Source of the DNA: Drosophila miranda | Lineage: Eukaryota > Arthropoda > Insecta > Diptera > Drosophilidae | Assembly (NCBI RefSeq): GCF_003369915.1 | Contig: NC_046673.1 | Span: 1,162,001-1,226,000 of the forward strand | Direction of reading: 5' to 3' | DNA length: 64,000 nucleotides | In this document: in pieces, positions 45,191 through 58,271 of the stretch | Position numbering within the stretch: the first letter of the stretch is position 1 | Layout of the letters: each line of letters opens with the position of its first letter | The notes under the pieces: generated by a model | Told to the model about the DNA's origin: nothing | What the model saw: only the letters and a program-made list of their open reading frames with translations | The model's database searches: none | Program-made: the position numbers and the translations under genes

Positions 45191-46176
45191 CCATTAAAAT
45201 ATATAACTTTTGAATGGAAAAGCAACAACGTTGTGGTGTAGAAGCAAAGGGTTCCGTTCCTTCCTTAGTAAACTTGGCAAAACAGCCCATCTAGCGAAAG
45301 AAAAGTCATTAATTTTAAAATAATAATAATAATAAAATAAAAAAATAGTCGATATTAAGAAAAAAGTGTCGATAGCCTAAAAAGTGTATTGGTAACCGAA
45401 TCAAAAACAAATTTCCAGTTTTTAATATATCAAAATTTGAATTTTCTTCCGCTAGATTGTTTTGCCCAGTGTGCTTGGGTACGAAATATACGAAAATGTA
45501 ATGCAGTTTTCTCAAATTTCCCAAAGTGGAATCTATGCTGCGGTCGATGATGTTACTTTTTTTCTGCTGCGGCGCAGTCAAAGTTGGCAGCGACGGCGAC
45601 AGCGTCAGAAGCAGAAACACAGCAACAACATGACGGCGATGACCTTCGGCTGCGCTACATTGCTGTTGGAACCATACCCTTACGCTAGGAGTATAATTTT
45701 TCTTTTCACATGTTTGCAATTCAGAGTCAAACTAGGATTTTTGGTCTCGGTGGAAATTGGAATTTGTATTTTTCGTAGGAACGAGAGATCTGGAAGTGTA
45801 TTTAAAGCTTCTGCTACCGAAAATTACTCACTTCTTGTTGCTGTTGCTTTTTGGGTTCGTTGGTTGTAGCTGCTTTTGCTTCTGTTGTGGCCCTCGGAAA
45901 TGTATTGCATACATGTATGCATATTTACTTACATATGTATGTATGCGCATATGTACATATGTACATATATTATATAATATTAATATTATTATTATATTAT
46001 ATATAATATTAATGTAATGTAATATGTACATATGTACATCTCTATCCTATGCATGTGCGTATGTAGATATATGTATCTTTCTCTTTACCTAAATAGCTGC
46101 AACTTTAACTTGTCTCTTTCTCTTTCTTTGCCTACCCAATTTTTCTCTATCTTTCTCTTTGTGACTAGCTTTTCGG

Positions 46177-46216
46177 AAGAGAGAGTGAGAGCGAGAGAGA
46201 AGGAAAAGGAGAGAGC
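46177..46216 (+). repeat. GA-rich tract
   Basis: Purine-rich run with GAGAGTGAGAGCGAGAGAGA followed by AGGAAAAGGAGAGAGCG. It resembles GAGA-factor/CLAMP sites and the GA-rich MSL recognition element of fly X chromosomes. This is a motif-level observation only. Confidence 0.5.
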
Positions 46217-47160
46217 GCAATAATTTGACCTTTTTTTTCTTCCATTAAGAAGAGTGAGCTGGAGAGATCATTGCAGATTATGTGTCCGCATTTAAGTACA
46301 TATCTACATGCATACAACCATATCCAAACATATGTATATGTATGTATGTGTACATTTCACGTATCTTTCAGATACATGCGCAGATTTATATCTCGTATTC
46401 TTCTTTATTTCATTTTCGTTGATTTCCTTTTCATCGCTTTTATGGTTTCATTTTGGCATTCGTTCGGCTTTTGTTTCATTATTTTTTCTGTTTTTTTTTT
46501 AATTTTTCCCAATTTTGCTTTTCTTTGCGTGTGTGTGTATCTTGAAGATACATTTTGTTTGCGCTTTGTTTCTAGGCAGCAAACATTTTCGAATGGAATC
46601 GATTCATGATAGAAAGAGAGTGAAAGAGAGGAGTGGGCTGGGATAGGTTTTGTGGGTGGGTGTGGGTGTTATAGTACTCACAACAAGTGGAAGCCAAAAA
46701 TCTGCATTTTGTGGATGTGTGTATCTCCCACCTCCACACCCACTCATAGAGAACGTCCAACCACCCTATGGATGGTTGGACAGACGTTTACGAGCACAAA
46801 CAAAGGTACAGTCAAGGATCTTTTTTACCCCAATCGATTGCTCATCCGAATGAATAACAATAGGTTTTAAAACAGTTTTGCACAAGAATTTGAATTGATT
46901 CCAATCTGATTATTTTTTCCAACAATAGTGAACAGCCTTATGGCCAAATTCAATAAGTTAAAACCTTTATTTCATATTTCATATTTAAAATCCAATCCTA
47001 ACGATTGGAATATAGAATGTTTTAGGCTGAGGAAAATTGCAAGTTCCATTCGTGATATCATCATGATTCGATCTCAACGTGACATACATACATACATATG
47101 TACATACATACATACAGAAGTGTGTTCCAGTGGCGTTTTTTCTCTGCGCTGCTTAGTTTT

Positions 47161-48279
47161 TATACCCGATACTCAAAATGAGTATTGGGGTATATTAGAT
47201 TTGTGGTAAAAGTGGATGTGTGTAACGTCCAGAAGGAATCGTTTCCGACCCCATTAAGTATATATATTCTTGATCAGCATCAATAGCCGAGTCGATTGAG
47301 CCATGTCTGTCTGTCCGTCTGTCCGTCCGTCCGTCTGTCCGTCTGTCCGTCCCCTTCAGCGCCTAGTGCTCAAAGACTATAAGAGCTAGAGCAACGATGT
47401 TTTGGATCCAGACTTCTGTGATATGTCACTGCTACAAAAATATTTCAAAACTTCGCCCCGCCCACTTCCGCCCCCACAAAGGACGAAAATCTGTGGCATC
47501 CACATTTTTAAAGATACGATAAAACCAAAAACGCAGAATCGGTGAGGATGACCATATCTTCTACAGTGCAAAATCTGAACCAGATCGAATAATGATTATA
47601 GCCAGAATCAAGAAAACAATTTCATTCTTTCTCGCTCTGTCTCTCTCTAACACACAGGTTTCATGGTCGGTTTTGTCAATTGCAAAATATGAGTTCAAGG
47701 ATCTCAGAACCTATAAGAGCCAGAGCAACCAAATTTGGTATCCACACTCCTGTGATATCGGACCTTGACCGTTTCGTGTCCAAATTTCGCCACACCCCCT
47801 TCCGCCCCCGCAAAGGACGAAAATCTGGGGCATCCACAAATCTCAGAGACTATTAAGGCTAGAGTAACCAAATTTGGTATCCGCACTTCTGTTAGATCTC
47901 ACTGTAAAACGTGTATCTCAAAATTTCGCCCCACCCCCTTCCGCCCCCACAAAGAACGAAAATCTGTTGCATCCACAATATTGCACATTCGAGAAAACTA
48001 AACTAAACGCAGAATCATAGATAATGAACATATCTATCAGATTGCTGAATCTGGATCAGATCGGATCATTTTTGTAGCCAAAAGCAAGAAATCAATTTTC
48101 AGTGGCTACGCAGCGCCCGACGTCACGCTCAGACTGATTTTCTGTCTCTCTCGCACGCACTCTTTGTCGTGTCGTTTAATATTAGCGGCGTCTGCCGGAG
48201 GAGAGTTATACTGACTTAGTATCGGGTATAACCGTAGAGTTGCGGTGTCCGCAGCAACTCACAACGTTCCCCCTCGTTT
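47161..48279 (-). mobile_element. Helentron-associated element copy 6, complete
   Basis: Complete reverse copy of about 1.12 kb. It starts (on +) with the terminal palindrome tatacccgatactc/aaaatgagtattggg and has the GTCY tract at 47306-47353. It ends with the element's 5' end 'acgttccccctcgttt'. T-rich flanks on both sides suit insertion between T residues, as described for helentrons. Confidence 0.9.
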
Positions 48280-50560
48280 GTTTGGTTCTTATTTTGGCAA
48301 TGCACTAACCGAAAATGATTAAACAACAGTCAAAAGTTGGCATGCTCTACAAACAGAAATATTCTAAGCATTTCATTGGATTTGATCTATCTATCGATAC
48401 TAGTTCGATATACGACTTTAAGAAGGTCTCCATAAATAAATTTAATCTCTGCCATAACTGGATTCTTATCATGCTTAACCAATTAAGGGTCGATGGGTAT
48501 TTAAATACGCACTATAATGATCTGGATCAGATCATTATTACAGAAAGAAGGAATACTGCGAGGAGCGAGAAAAACGACTGGTGTTGGTGTGAGAATATAA
48601 AAAAGAAGAGAGACATATAAACAGATTTATATTCATGATTAAATGCATTAACTGTCTGTAGTATTTGAATGAAGTGTGCTTCTTCCTTTGTCGGAAATTA
48701 CCCCACGAGTAGGCAAAGAATCACAGAGTCCAGGCAGAGTTTACAACTCTTCTCATCCGAAAATATAGCACGTTTTCACGTAAGTTCCAAGTCATACAAT
48801 TTCGTGCAAAGAGCAATCAAGTTTCCCTGCGAGGAGGATTAGTGGTCGTCATACCTGGTACTCAAAGAGAATGGGGCTTTATTATATTCATGTAAATGTA
48901 TGTAAAAGCCGAAAGGAAGTGCTTCCAACCTATAAAGTGTTTACATACAGAGTCTCTCATCTCTCTCAATCTCTCTCATGCACTTCCTCGCCCAGTGTGT
49001 GAGCGGAGAGCGTCAGAAATTTAACGGACGGTGCTGTACGTAACCAGCTATAATATTGGTGCAGGATAGGTGCAGTGCAAGAATTAACATTAGAACATAT
49101 GTATGTACATATGTACATATCACCGTTGTATCTTCTCGCATGAAAAGTGCAAGAAAAATTGATAGAGATGCGCGTTCTGCTTTGTCCTAAATGTCCTACA
49201 TCCCATCGATCCTATTGATCCGGCACTTGTTCTCCGATAACCGACATGAACCGCTCGACTCTAGTTTCGCCGATGGGGGGCCTGTTCAAAGGACCTGCCT
49301 TGTAGGGTAGATGCATAATCGTAATATCCTTTGAAAAGGTATCAACACAATAATAACGAAAAATATCCAGCTACTTTTCCATCGCCTTAATGTGCCCCCT
49401 CTATTGCCAAACCACCAGCTTGTTTTCCACTCTCCTGCTCTTTCTCGTCCTTCTCGTATTTGCACTTTTCGCTTGGTATCTTTCTTGCTTTTTTTGTAGC
49501 TAGCTCAAAAAATAAACAAATTCTAAATGAAGCTATCTACGTATGTACATATTTACGTATGTATGTATGTATGTATGTACATATTATTAGATGTTTTACA
49601 GACTATATACATTGATAGATACATACATACATATACATATATGTATGCGGATGACTGCACAGACATATGTATATATCGTGTGCATATGTACATATATCTT
49701 TCGGGTATATACATATAACATATTTCATTAATATGATATGTATTTTTTATGTACATACATACATATATTTCTTTATGAACCAAGAGAGCGCTCATCAGTG
49801 CAAAAAGAAAAATATCTTATGCATAAAGCCACTTACATACATATGTATGTATATACATACATACATACACCAACAACACACCCAGAACAAACACAAAGAA
49901 ATAGGCTCAAAAACATACACATACACCCATACATACAAATACATATATGTATGTACATATGTATATAAAAGCGAACCCGAAGCAAAGGCACAAAGCAAAA
50001 TCGCCAAAAGCGAACATATGTATGTGCACACTTATGAAAACCCAATTTTCTTTTTACGCTTCGATTTCTGTATACGAATCGATGATACCCAAAAACGAAG
50101 GGCCAAAACGAGACGCAATGACAAATGGTTGGTGGATAAGCGATGGCGGAATTAGCGGTGTGTGAAAAGGGAGAGGAGAGCCGGGTACAAAGGAAGTATA
50201 GAAAGCGAAAAATACGATATATGTATGTACATATGTATGTATACGAAATAACCGAATGAGATCATTGTTTTTATTGGATTTCAGATTACGTTAGAGATGA
50301 CCAGGATCCCAGGAGGCTTAATTTTTCGAAAAAGAATTTCCGAGTTCACGCCCAACTCTGATTGCCCGCTCAATTAAAGAGCGGAATGAACGAGAGCCCT
50401 GTTAAAAATATGTTTGATTCGATTGTCTCTGACTGGCAAACTTCAATTGTTCTAGTATACTCGTACACTGCTCTTGGTCACTTGAATATATGCACTTAAA
50501 CTAATTATTTTTTTGAAGAAAAAGTAACTTATATTAAAATTTAATTTGTAGATATTGTAA
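48280..50560. other. Spacer with microsatellites and possible old repeat fragments
   Basis: No supportable gene. A 101-codon frame at 48315-48620 has no recognised domain. Near 48895-48950, 'aaaagccgaaaggaagtgcttcc' resembles a very old piece of the helentron-associated family. Microsatellites occupy much of 49080-50240. Confidence 0.4.
49540..49960. repeat. TACATATGTA-type microsatellite cluster, longest
   Basis: About 400 bp of CATA/TATG repeats with ACATATGTAT palindromes, interspersed with CAACACACCC-type sequence. It is the densest such block in the window. Confidence 0.75.
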
Positions 50561-50569
50561 ATCTTAGAT

Positions 50570-51356
50570 TTATTAGAAAAAGAAAAAAAATGATTTCAAT
50601 AATGTGTACTGCCTTCCTTGTTCGAAATATCTTCATATATCCGGTCCTTCATAGAATGGTACAGGGAGTCCACGTGTATGTAGCTTAGAAAAATCGCGCT
50701 TCAGGCACGTCGAATTGCTGCAGTTAGTGTTTCCGTATCTTCGTATTGCTTTCCTCCTTCGGATACTTTCCGGGCAAGCCAGCCCAATAAATTTTTAATA
50801 ACGTTACGATCTGGAGAATATAGTGGCCAAGTCATGATATTAACGTTTTGACTGGCAATAAACTACTTCACTACTCGATCGTTATGAATCGGGGCATTAT
50901 CTTGGAAATCCATGGGATTGGTCCGAAGAGATCATTTAACTTTGGAAATACGTGTTTTAAAGCGCTCATCGTTCATTTTCTGATCTAAAAAAATCAAATC
51001 CATTGTACGATAAAAAGTGATGGCACCCCCCACCATGACTCCACCTTCTCGGCTGTGATGACGGCTTAAATAGAGCTCATCTTTTCGCAGATTATGAAAA
51101 TAGTATTGAAAACCATAAGGTCCGTCAAAATTGAAACGTTTTTCATCAGTCAAGACCACCGAACGCCAATCATTTCAACGAGTGTCAGTTTGAACATTCC
51201 ACGTCATGTGTTCCTTCGCATGTTGAAGCCGTTTTTCTTTGTGTATAGCATTTAGAGGTGGTTTTTTCTTAATTTTCAGATGCTTTAGATGTTTAGCACT
51301 TTTGACTGACGCTGAACTGTTGAAAGGTTTGCGGTCACTCCGGCTAATTCCTTAAT
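50570..51356 (-). pseudogene. Dead Tc1-like transposase, interrupted by a helentron-associated insertion
   Basis: Reverse-strand transposase remnant. It has a helix-turn-helix-side portion (KELAGVTANLSTVQR), the first catalytic Asp in VLTDEKRFNFDGP (50932-51159 frame), the second in FQDNAPIHNDRVV, and a degenerate third block, NVIKNLLGWLARKV. There Lys replaces the expected catalytic Glu (usual pattern NPIENLWG). Several stops separate the blocks. The 5' part is cut by copy 7 at 51357. It is inactive. Confidence 0.8.
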
Positions 51357-52469
51357 TATACCCGATACTCAAAATGAGTATTGGGGTATATTAGATTTGT
51401 GGTAAAAGTGGATGTGTGTAACGTCCAGAAGGAATCGTTTCCGACCCCATTAAGTATATATATTCTTGATCAGCATCAATAGCCGAGTCGATTGAGCCCT
51501 GTCTGTCTGTCCGTCTGTCCGTCCGTCCGTCCGTCCGTCCGTCCGTCCGTCCGTCCGTCCGTCCGTCCCCTTCAGCGCCTAGTGCTCAAAGACTATAAGA
51601 GCTAGAGCAACGATGTTTTGGATCCAGACTTCTGTGATATGTCACTGATACAAAAATATTTCAAAACTTCGCCCCGCCCACTTCCGCCCCCACAAAGAAC
51701 GAAAATCTGTGGCATCCACATTTTTAAAGATACGATAAAACCAAAAACGCAGAATCGTAGAGAATAACTATATGTTCTAGAATGTAAAATTTCAACCAGA
51801 TCGTATAATTATTATAGCCAGAATCAAGAAAACGATTTCATTTTTTCTCGCTCTGTCTCTCTCTAACACACAGGTTTCATGGTCGGTTTTGCCAATTGCA
51901 AAATATGAGTTCAAGGATCTCAGAACCTATAAGAGCCAGAGCAACCAAATTTGGTACCCACACTCCTGTGATATCGGACCTTGACCGTTTCGTGTCCGAA
52001 TTTCGCCACACCCCCTTCCGCCCCCGCAAAGGACGAAAATCTGGGGCATCCACAAATCTCAGAGACTATTAAGGCTAAAGTAACCAAATTTGGTATCCGC
52101 ACTCCTGTTAGATCTCACTATAAAACGTATTTCTCAGAATTTCGCCCCGCCCCCTTCAGACCCCACAAAGGACAAAAATCTGTTGCAACCACAATATTGC
52201 ACATTCGAGAAAACTAAAAACGCAGAATCATAGATAATGACCATATCTATCAGATTGCTGAATCTGGAGAAAGAAATCTGCAAGAAATCAATTTGCAGTG
52301 GCTACGCAGCGCCCGACGTCAGACTGATTTTCTGTCTCTCTCGCACGCACTCTTTGTCGTGTCGTTTAATATTAGCGGCGTCTGCCGGAGGAGAGCCACA
52401 CTGACTTAGTATCGGGTATAACCGTAGAGTTGCGGTGTCCGCAGCAACTCACAACGTTCCCCCTCGTTT
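51357..52469 (-). mobile_element. Helentron-associated element copy 7, complete
   Basis: Reverse copy of about 1.11 kb. Its 3' palindrome is at 51357 and its 5' end at 52469. The GTCC tract (51503-51567) is the longest in the window. It is inserted into the Tc1-like remnant. It faces copy 8 head-to-head across a LINE fragment. Confidence 0.9.
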
Positions 52470-52506
52470 CATTAGAAATTGCTTAAAAATAATTGATTTC
52501 TTAATT

Positions 52507-53392
52507 TTAAATCTTTAACGCGTAGATAAGATTAGCAAACTTCCCCAAAGCCTGGAGGTGTGCCCACATAATCATGTTGCCAAGGCTAGGAAAACCACCG
52601 GAAGATCTCAACAACCATAGACCAATTAGTCTCTTGTCGACTTTTGGCAAAATGTTTGAGCGCTGCATCCTACGAAGGGTACTGGAGTCGCCGTTGGTCA
52701 AAACAGCCATGCCAAACTACCAATTTGGGTTCACGCTTCAGCACGGCACACCCGAATAACTGCACAGGGTAGTGGAACACATACTTGACGGGTATTTCGC
52801 AGGCTTTCGAACGGGTGTGGCACGAGGGACTACTCGCCAAGATCAAAGTAATGCTCAACCCTCAGCTGTATGAAGTTATCAAAATCTTTCTGACGGAGAG
52901 GACCTTCCGTGTAGTCCAGGATAGTGCAGCTTCTTTGACCAAGACCATCAAGGCAGGAGTACAGCAAGGCAGCGTGCTTGGTCCGACACTGTACTGCTTA
53001 TTCACCCACGACATGCCAAATCCCTCCGCGGTCCGAAGGCAACCATGGCAGAAGCTCAAGGTGGCAACATTTGTACTCTCGAGGGCTAGCTGTGTCTATG
53101 ATGCCACAGACAATCTACAGCAATACCTCAAGCTATTTGAAAACTGGGCCTGCCGATGGAACATCTCCATAAACCCTGATAAGTGTGCAGTGGTGACGCA
53201 CACTTTAAGAATGGGCTCTATCCCTGGTGTCTTCCTGCTTGGGAAACTCATGGAGCAGCGTAGGAATCACACATACCTCGGAGTTACACTGGATGCACGT
53301 TTAACTTTCGACAGTCACATCCGTAGCGTGAGGAACAGGTTGGTGGGTAAGGCCCAGAAAATGTTCTGGCTACTTAAACAAAGCAACTAGCT
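52507..53392 (+). mobile_element. Jockey-clade LINE reverse transcriptase fragment
   Basis: RT remnants in two or more frames. NHRPISLLSTFGKMFERCI and YQFGF lie at 52574-52759; QAFERVWHEGLLAKIK, 'VQQGSVLGPTLY', NISINPDKCAVV and YLGVTLDARLTF lie at 52785-53390. The pattern PISLLS...FER, QFGF, QAFxRVWHEGLL is diagnostic of the jockey clade. The YADD catalytic box region is lost in a short deletion or rearrangement near 53070-53095. Both the 5' end (endonuclease, ORF1) and the 3' end are missing. It sits exactly between helentron-associated copies 7 and 8. Confidence 0.8.
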
Positions 53393-53396
53393 CAGT

Positions 53397-53725
53397 TTAA
53401 AACGAGGGGGAACGTTGTGAGTTGCAGCGGACCCCGCAACTCTACAGTTATACCCGATACTAAGTCAGTATGGCTCTCCTCCGGCAGACGCCGCTAATAT
53501 TGAACGACACGACAAAGAGTGCGTGCGAGAGAGACAGAAAATCAGTCTGAGCGTGACGTCGGGCGCTGCGTAGCCAGTGCAACTTGATTTGTTCTTTTTG
53601 GCTATAAAAATGATCTGATCTGATCCAGATTCAGATTCAACCCAGAAGGAAGCGTTCCCAACCCCATAAAGTACATTTATTCTTGATCAGCGTCAACAGC
53701 CAAGTCGATATAGCAATGTATCGAA
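53397..53725 (+). mobile_element. Helentron-associated element copy 8, internally deleted
   Basis: It begins 'taaaacgagggggaacgttgtgag', keeps about 240 bp of the 5' region, then jumps to 'cccagaaggaagcgttcc' and 'ttgatcagcgtcaacagcc' from the 3' region. The central blocks, GTCY tract and terminal palindrome are absent. Confidence 0.8.
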
Positions 53726-53759
53726 GTAAAATCTATCGTATAAGCTAAGGGTCTGTGGG

Positions 53760-54110
53760 TATGTCATTTTGTGTTGACGACGAGCAAGTCAAAACTTCTA
53801 CAAAAAGATTAATCCTTGAATAAAATAGATTTGCCAAAGTTTTTTATATGTTATAAGACTGAAGATCTTTCAGATTGGCATACTAATTAATATTTTGAAA
53901 TGCTTCAAAATTATTTAGAAATTTAAAAGTTGCTAATAAAACTGGATGCACGTTTATAATCAAATAATGACCAAAAAGGATACAATTCTGTAAATAGAAT
54001 ATACATACCTACATATAATATAAAAAAATTGTTCGTACTTTTAAACTTTCAGCATCTCTAAACGTGTTCGAATCGGGCTATGACTTTATTGGCTTTATTT
54101 ATTTTAGGCC
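53760..54110 (+). repeat. Unidentified decayed repeat, copy 1
   Basis: It shares blocks with 59160-59710: 'gtcaaaacttctac' versus 'gtcgaaacttctgc', 'gaagatctttcagattggcata' versus 'gaagatccttcagaatggcata', and 'cgtgttcgaatcgggc' versus 'cgttgtcgaatcgggc'. The shared part reads roughly TEDPSEWHSNEDFQNALQML in the better copy, so it was probably protein-coding. Family not recognised. Confidence 0.5.
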
Positions 54111-55608
54111 AAAATTAACATTTATAGAAATTAGCCTAATGCACTTAGATATGTATGAATGTATGTATGTATGAACATGCGCACAGTATCTTCCATGCCG
54201 ATGTAGTGCCAGTTGCATTAGTTAGAGCAAATTTTCCGGCAAAACCTGGGAGTCCCACTCAGGTAGAACGGGAACCGAGGATCAAGCTTTATGTTCTCAA
54301 TCGATTTTGCACAATCAGGTAGACAGAGATTTAAAAGATGCTACTTACATGTGCGCATATGTACATATATGCATACATTATGTCATGAATGCATGTGTAT
54401 ATATGTATATATGTATGTACATATGGATGTACATATACTTTGGGTGATATAAACTTGCGTAATAAAGCGTATAAGTTATTTAAGTCTTTGATTTGACTAT
54501 TACTTAGCATCAAGGCCGATACTAGAGTCTATAGAGTATACCCTCTTTGGGCTGAATTGTTCTATACGTGAGAGTATGCATACGAATATGTATCATCCGA
54601 TGTGAGCTGACTCAAAGGTATTCCCCTAATACTTTCATATGTACATATTCACATGCACACATACATATGTACAGATATATATGTATGTATATTACTCAAA
54701 TATGGATTGGTCTAGGGTTCGATCGTTATGCGACAGATCCCAAGATATTTCGCTTGAAGTGCAGATTCATTAGGAAATAATGACAGCTAATGTTGGGGTT
54801 TGTACTATCTGGAAATGTGTGCACACAATTCCCAATGTAAATTCCCATAGTTCATGAATCACGCTAGCTAACAATGATGATAAATACATATGCATATATA
54901 CACATATACGTGTAAACATATCTATATAAATACGTGTACATACGTATGTATGTGCATATATGACGTGTCGACAGTGCACTAATATAAAGGCACTTATTAT
55001 TCCTTTATGTATGAGTGCGATTCAACCAAAAGAGAATGCAAAACAATCAAAATTTGTATGTAAAAACATACATACATCTGTACAGTCGCGGTCAAAATAA
55101 TAGCAGTGCTACTATGTTAATTTCTCCAAAATAACTTCAACAATCGAACTTATTTCTTTACCCCAGAACGTAGCACAGTATGTTTTCTTCTCCTTTTTTG
55201 CGTCATATTTACAGTTTCCGTTTAGTCGGTCTCATAAGGCACTATAGGCACTATAATTATAGTGTTAATTTCAGAAGGGAAGTAACATGTCCAGGCGAAA
55301 AATATCATTGGTTTTTGAGTTGCTATGATCTGAAAAGTACATTAGAGGAAATTATTAGCCAAAATATCAGCGGATCGACTACAACGACAGGCGAGGTTCA
55401 AAACTTCTGCTCCTGCTACTGCCTTAAAAAATTGCAATTTTAAAACTAGTATTGAATTCATTAGAAGAAGCCTAAAATTAAATTTTTAAGGCGCAACACC
55501 CAAGAAAAAAAATTTACGGCCCAAAAAGCATGTAGTCCGAAGGCTAAAGTTAGCCAGAATTGCCTTAATTGACCATGGGAAAAGAAAAGGAATATTTCCC
55601 AAAATTGT

Positions 55609-56692
55609 TATGCCCGATACTCAAAATTAGTATAGGCGTATATTAGATTTGTGGTGAAAATGGATGTGTGTAACGTCCAGTAGGAAGCGTTTCCGACCCC
55701 ATAAAGTATATATATTCTTGATCAGCATCAATAGCCGAGTCGATTGAGCCCTGTCTGTCCGTCGGTCCGTCCGTCTGTCCGTCCCCTTCAGCGCCTAGTG
55801 CTCAAAGACTATAAGATCTAGAGCAACGATGTTTTGGATCCAGACTTCTGTGATATGTCACTGATACAAAAATATTTCAAAACTTCGCCCCGCCCACTTC
55901 CGCCCCCACAAAGAACGAAAATCTGTGGCATCCACATTTTTAAAGATACGATAAAACGCAGAATCATAGAGAATGACTATATGTTCTAGAATGTAAAATT
56001 TCAACCAGATCGTATAATTATTATAGCCAGAATCAAGAAAACGATTTCATTTTTTCTCGCTCTGTCTCTCTCTAACACACCGGTTTCATGGTCGGTTTTG
56101 CCAATTGCAAAATATGAGTTCAAGGATCTCAGAACCTATAAGAGCCAGAGCAACCAAATTTGGTATCCACACTCCTGTTATATCGGACCTTGACCATTTT
56201 GTGTCCAAATTTCGCCACACCCCCTTCCGCCCCCGCAAAGGACGAAAATCTGGGGCATCCACAAATCTCAGAGACTATTAAGGCTAGAGTAACCAAATTT
56301 GGTATCCGCACTTCTGTTAGATCTTACTATAAAACGTATATCTCAGAATTTCGCCCCACTCCCTTCCGCCCCCACAAAGGACGAAAATCTGTTGCATCCA
56401 CAATATTGCAGATTCGAGAAAACTAAAAACGCAGAATCATAGATAATGACCATATCTATCAGATTGCTGAATCTGGATCAGATCAGAAGCCAAACGGAAC
56501 AAATCAATTTGCAGTGACTACGCAGCGCCCGACGTCACGCTCAGACTGATTTTCTGTCTCTCTCGCACGCACTCTTTGTCGTGTCGTTTAATATTAGCGG
56601 CGTCTGCCGGAGGGGAGCCATACTGACTTAGTATCGGGTATAACTGTAGAGTTGCGGTGTCCGCAGCAACTCACAACGTTCCCCCTCGTTTT
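55609..56692 (-). mobile_element. Helentron-associated element copy 9, near complete
   Basis: Reverse copy of about 1.08 kb. It runs from a slightly mutated terminal palindrome (atgcccgatactcaaaattagtat) to 'acgttccccctcgtttt', with a short GTCC tract at 55752-55788. It lies inside the Tc1-like TIR pair. Confidence 0.9.
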
Positions 56693-56829
56693 ACTGTTGC
56701 AAGGTATGCCGGTTCCAGGGTATTAACAAGCCTTTTCAAGTCACTCCACTCAGCTGCAGCTCCCGTTAGTATTTATATCATTTATATACATATAACATTA
56801 CATATTAAAAATTAATATTTCAGACTAGT

Positions 56830-57245
56830 GCAATAGCACAGTCTTGCTCAAGCAGCTCAATCGCGACAACTTCGTTCGGTACATCGCAAAACTCAAACAC
56901 CTGCTCGCTATTGAACGAGTTTTTGCAAACTATTGAGGTAGCTTCAGAAGACGAAACTGAGGATGGAGAGAGAGCAGACCTCATCAAGAAAGGATATGCC
57001 GAAATTGACGACTATACCCCAAAGCCAATTTGCTTGACCTCCAATATTATAGAGTATTGGGAGGAGCTTCGATACCGTTTCCCTAACTTATACCAGCTGA
57101 CCAAAGTGGTGCACTCAGTTCCTGCGACTCAAGTTAGTGTTGAGAGATAATTTTCGACACTCAAAATGATGCTCACTGATCAGAGATGCAACCTCGCGGA
57201 CGAATCATTGTCGAAATTACTTTTTGTAAAATTAAATAAAACTTA
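56830..57245 (+). pseudogene. hAT transposase C-terminal (dimerisation) remnant
   Basis: The reading contains DYTPKPICLTSNIIEYWEELRYRFPNLYQLTKVVHSVPATQVSVER, a stop (TAA), then FSTLKMMLTDQRCNLADESLSKLLFVKLN (quoted here only by its blocks: YRFPNLYQLTKVV, VPATQVSVER, FSTLKMML, LSKLLFVK). This is the hAT C-terminal dimerisation region (pattern P-x-L...VPAT-x-x-x-ER-x-FS). One stop codon breaks it. Upstream transposase is absent. Confidence 0.75.
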
Positions 57246-57569
57246 TTAATTAAACGTATTTCTGACAACAAAACTAAAAATAACAAAAAATTTTAATGTA
57301 TTTTCAAAAAGAAAATTTTGGCGAAGGGTGTAGCTTTGTGGTCCTTTGACAAGGATATGCAATAATATTGGCGAACATTCTAATGCCGAAGCCGAAAATT
57401 CCTGTTGAGTTTTATTTTAAGCGAAAAAAATAAAAATCATAGATAATCATTATTATTTAGTTTTATTTTTTTTTATCAAGAATAATGATTAAGTCTAAGT
57501 TTTATCAACTTACTCGAAAATAATGATTATCTGTGAAGAAAATCGTAAAAAATCAAAAGTTCACAAATC

Positions 57570-57809
57570 ATGGCGGCAATGCAGAGATTGTACAAAAATA
57601 AAGATTTTGGTGTAAATAGTGTTTTTCTAGATCCATTAAAAGTAAGAGATTTTTTTATTAAAACAAAAAAAAATAATGATTATTTACGGTCCCTGAGTAA
57701 AACAATAAAATATAAAGAAATAAAGAATATAAAGCGTATTAAATTATCGAGTGGCCAACCTCGTCTAGAGAAACTATTAGACCATGCATACATTGCTGAC
57801 ATTACATAA
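57570..57809 (+). pseudogene. Unidentified transposon-like ORF remnant
   Basis: 79-codon frame, Lys/Ile-rich, with DFGVNSVFLDPLKVRDFF and QPRLEKLLDHAYIADI. AT-rich codon use fits mobile DNA. No family recognised. It is surrounded by further stop-broken sequence to 58260. Confidence 0.3.
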
Positions 57810-58271
57810 GTGAAATACATTTGCGGGCAGCACTTGAGTCCTGTGCCTAAGCTATGTACATCAGGTACAAACGTTCCACTCTTTGCCAGATTTAAATGAA
57901 AGAAGAAATGCAATAATTAACTCGTCTCAAGTTGATTGCGTTAAATTGTTAGAATCGTTAAAATGTTAAGGAATTTGTTTAGGATCGGCTCCGAAAGGTC
58001 ATTGTTTCCGACTCGCTGGACCAATGCAACATCCACGCTAGATGCATAGGGCGATTTATAGCTTTAAAATATATGTATTTCGAGAGGAGTTTAAGTTTCG
58101 AGAAGAAAAATATTTGCGCGACGTTTCTATTTTTATAGTGCGTTCTTATATTAATTAGTGGTTTCGGTCAACATTAGCTGTTGAAGCTCCAAATCTGGAC
58201 TTTCAATTTATATGGGAAATGTATAACTATAAAGAATGTGATCAAAAATTTGCAAACGTAGTTTTACCGTA

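Larger units (their letters stand above)
42218..47160. other. Gene-poor stretch rich in microsatellites
   Basis: I see no gene in almost 5 kb. There are many TACATATGTA-type microsatellites (43200-43325, 43381-43412, 43723-43760, 45001-45190, 45903-46058, 46312-46352, 47081-47118), a GT run (43774-43822), a pyrimidine-rich stretch (43495-44975), and GA-rich sequence (46177-46216). ORFs here are low complexity (His/Thr/Tyr/Ile- or Leu/Phe-rich) shadows of these repeats. Confidence 0.5.

Noticed and set aside
48315-48620. 101-codon forward ORF after copy 6
   Set aside because: No recognised domain and contains a palindromic GATCTGGATCAGATC piece common in the helentron-associated family.
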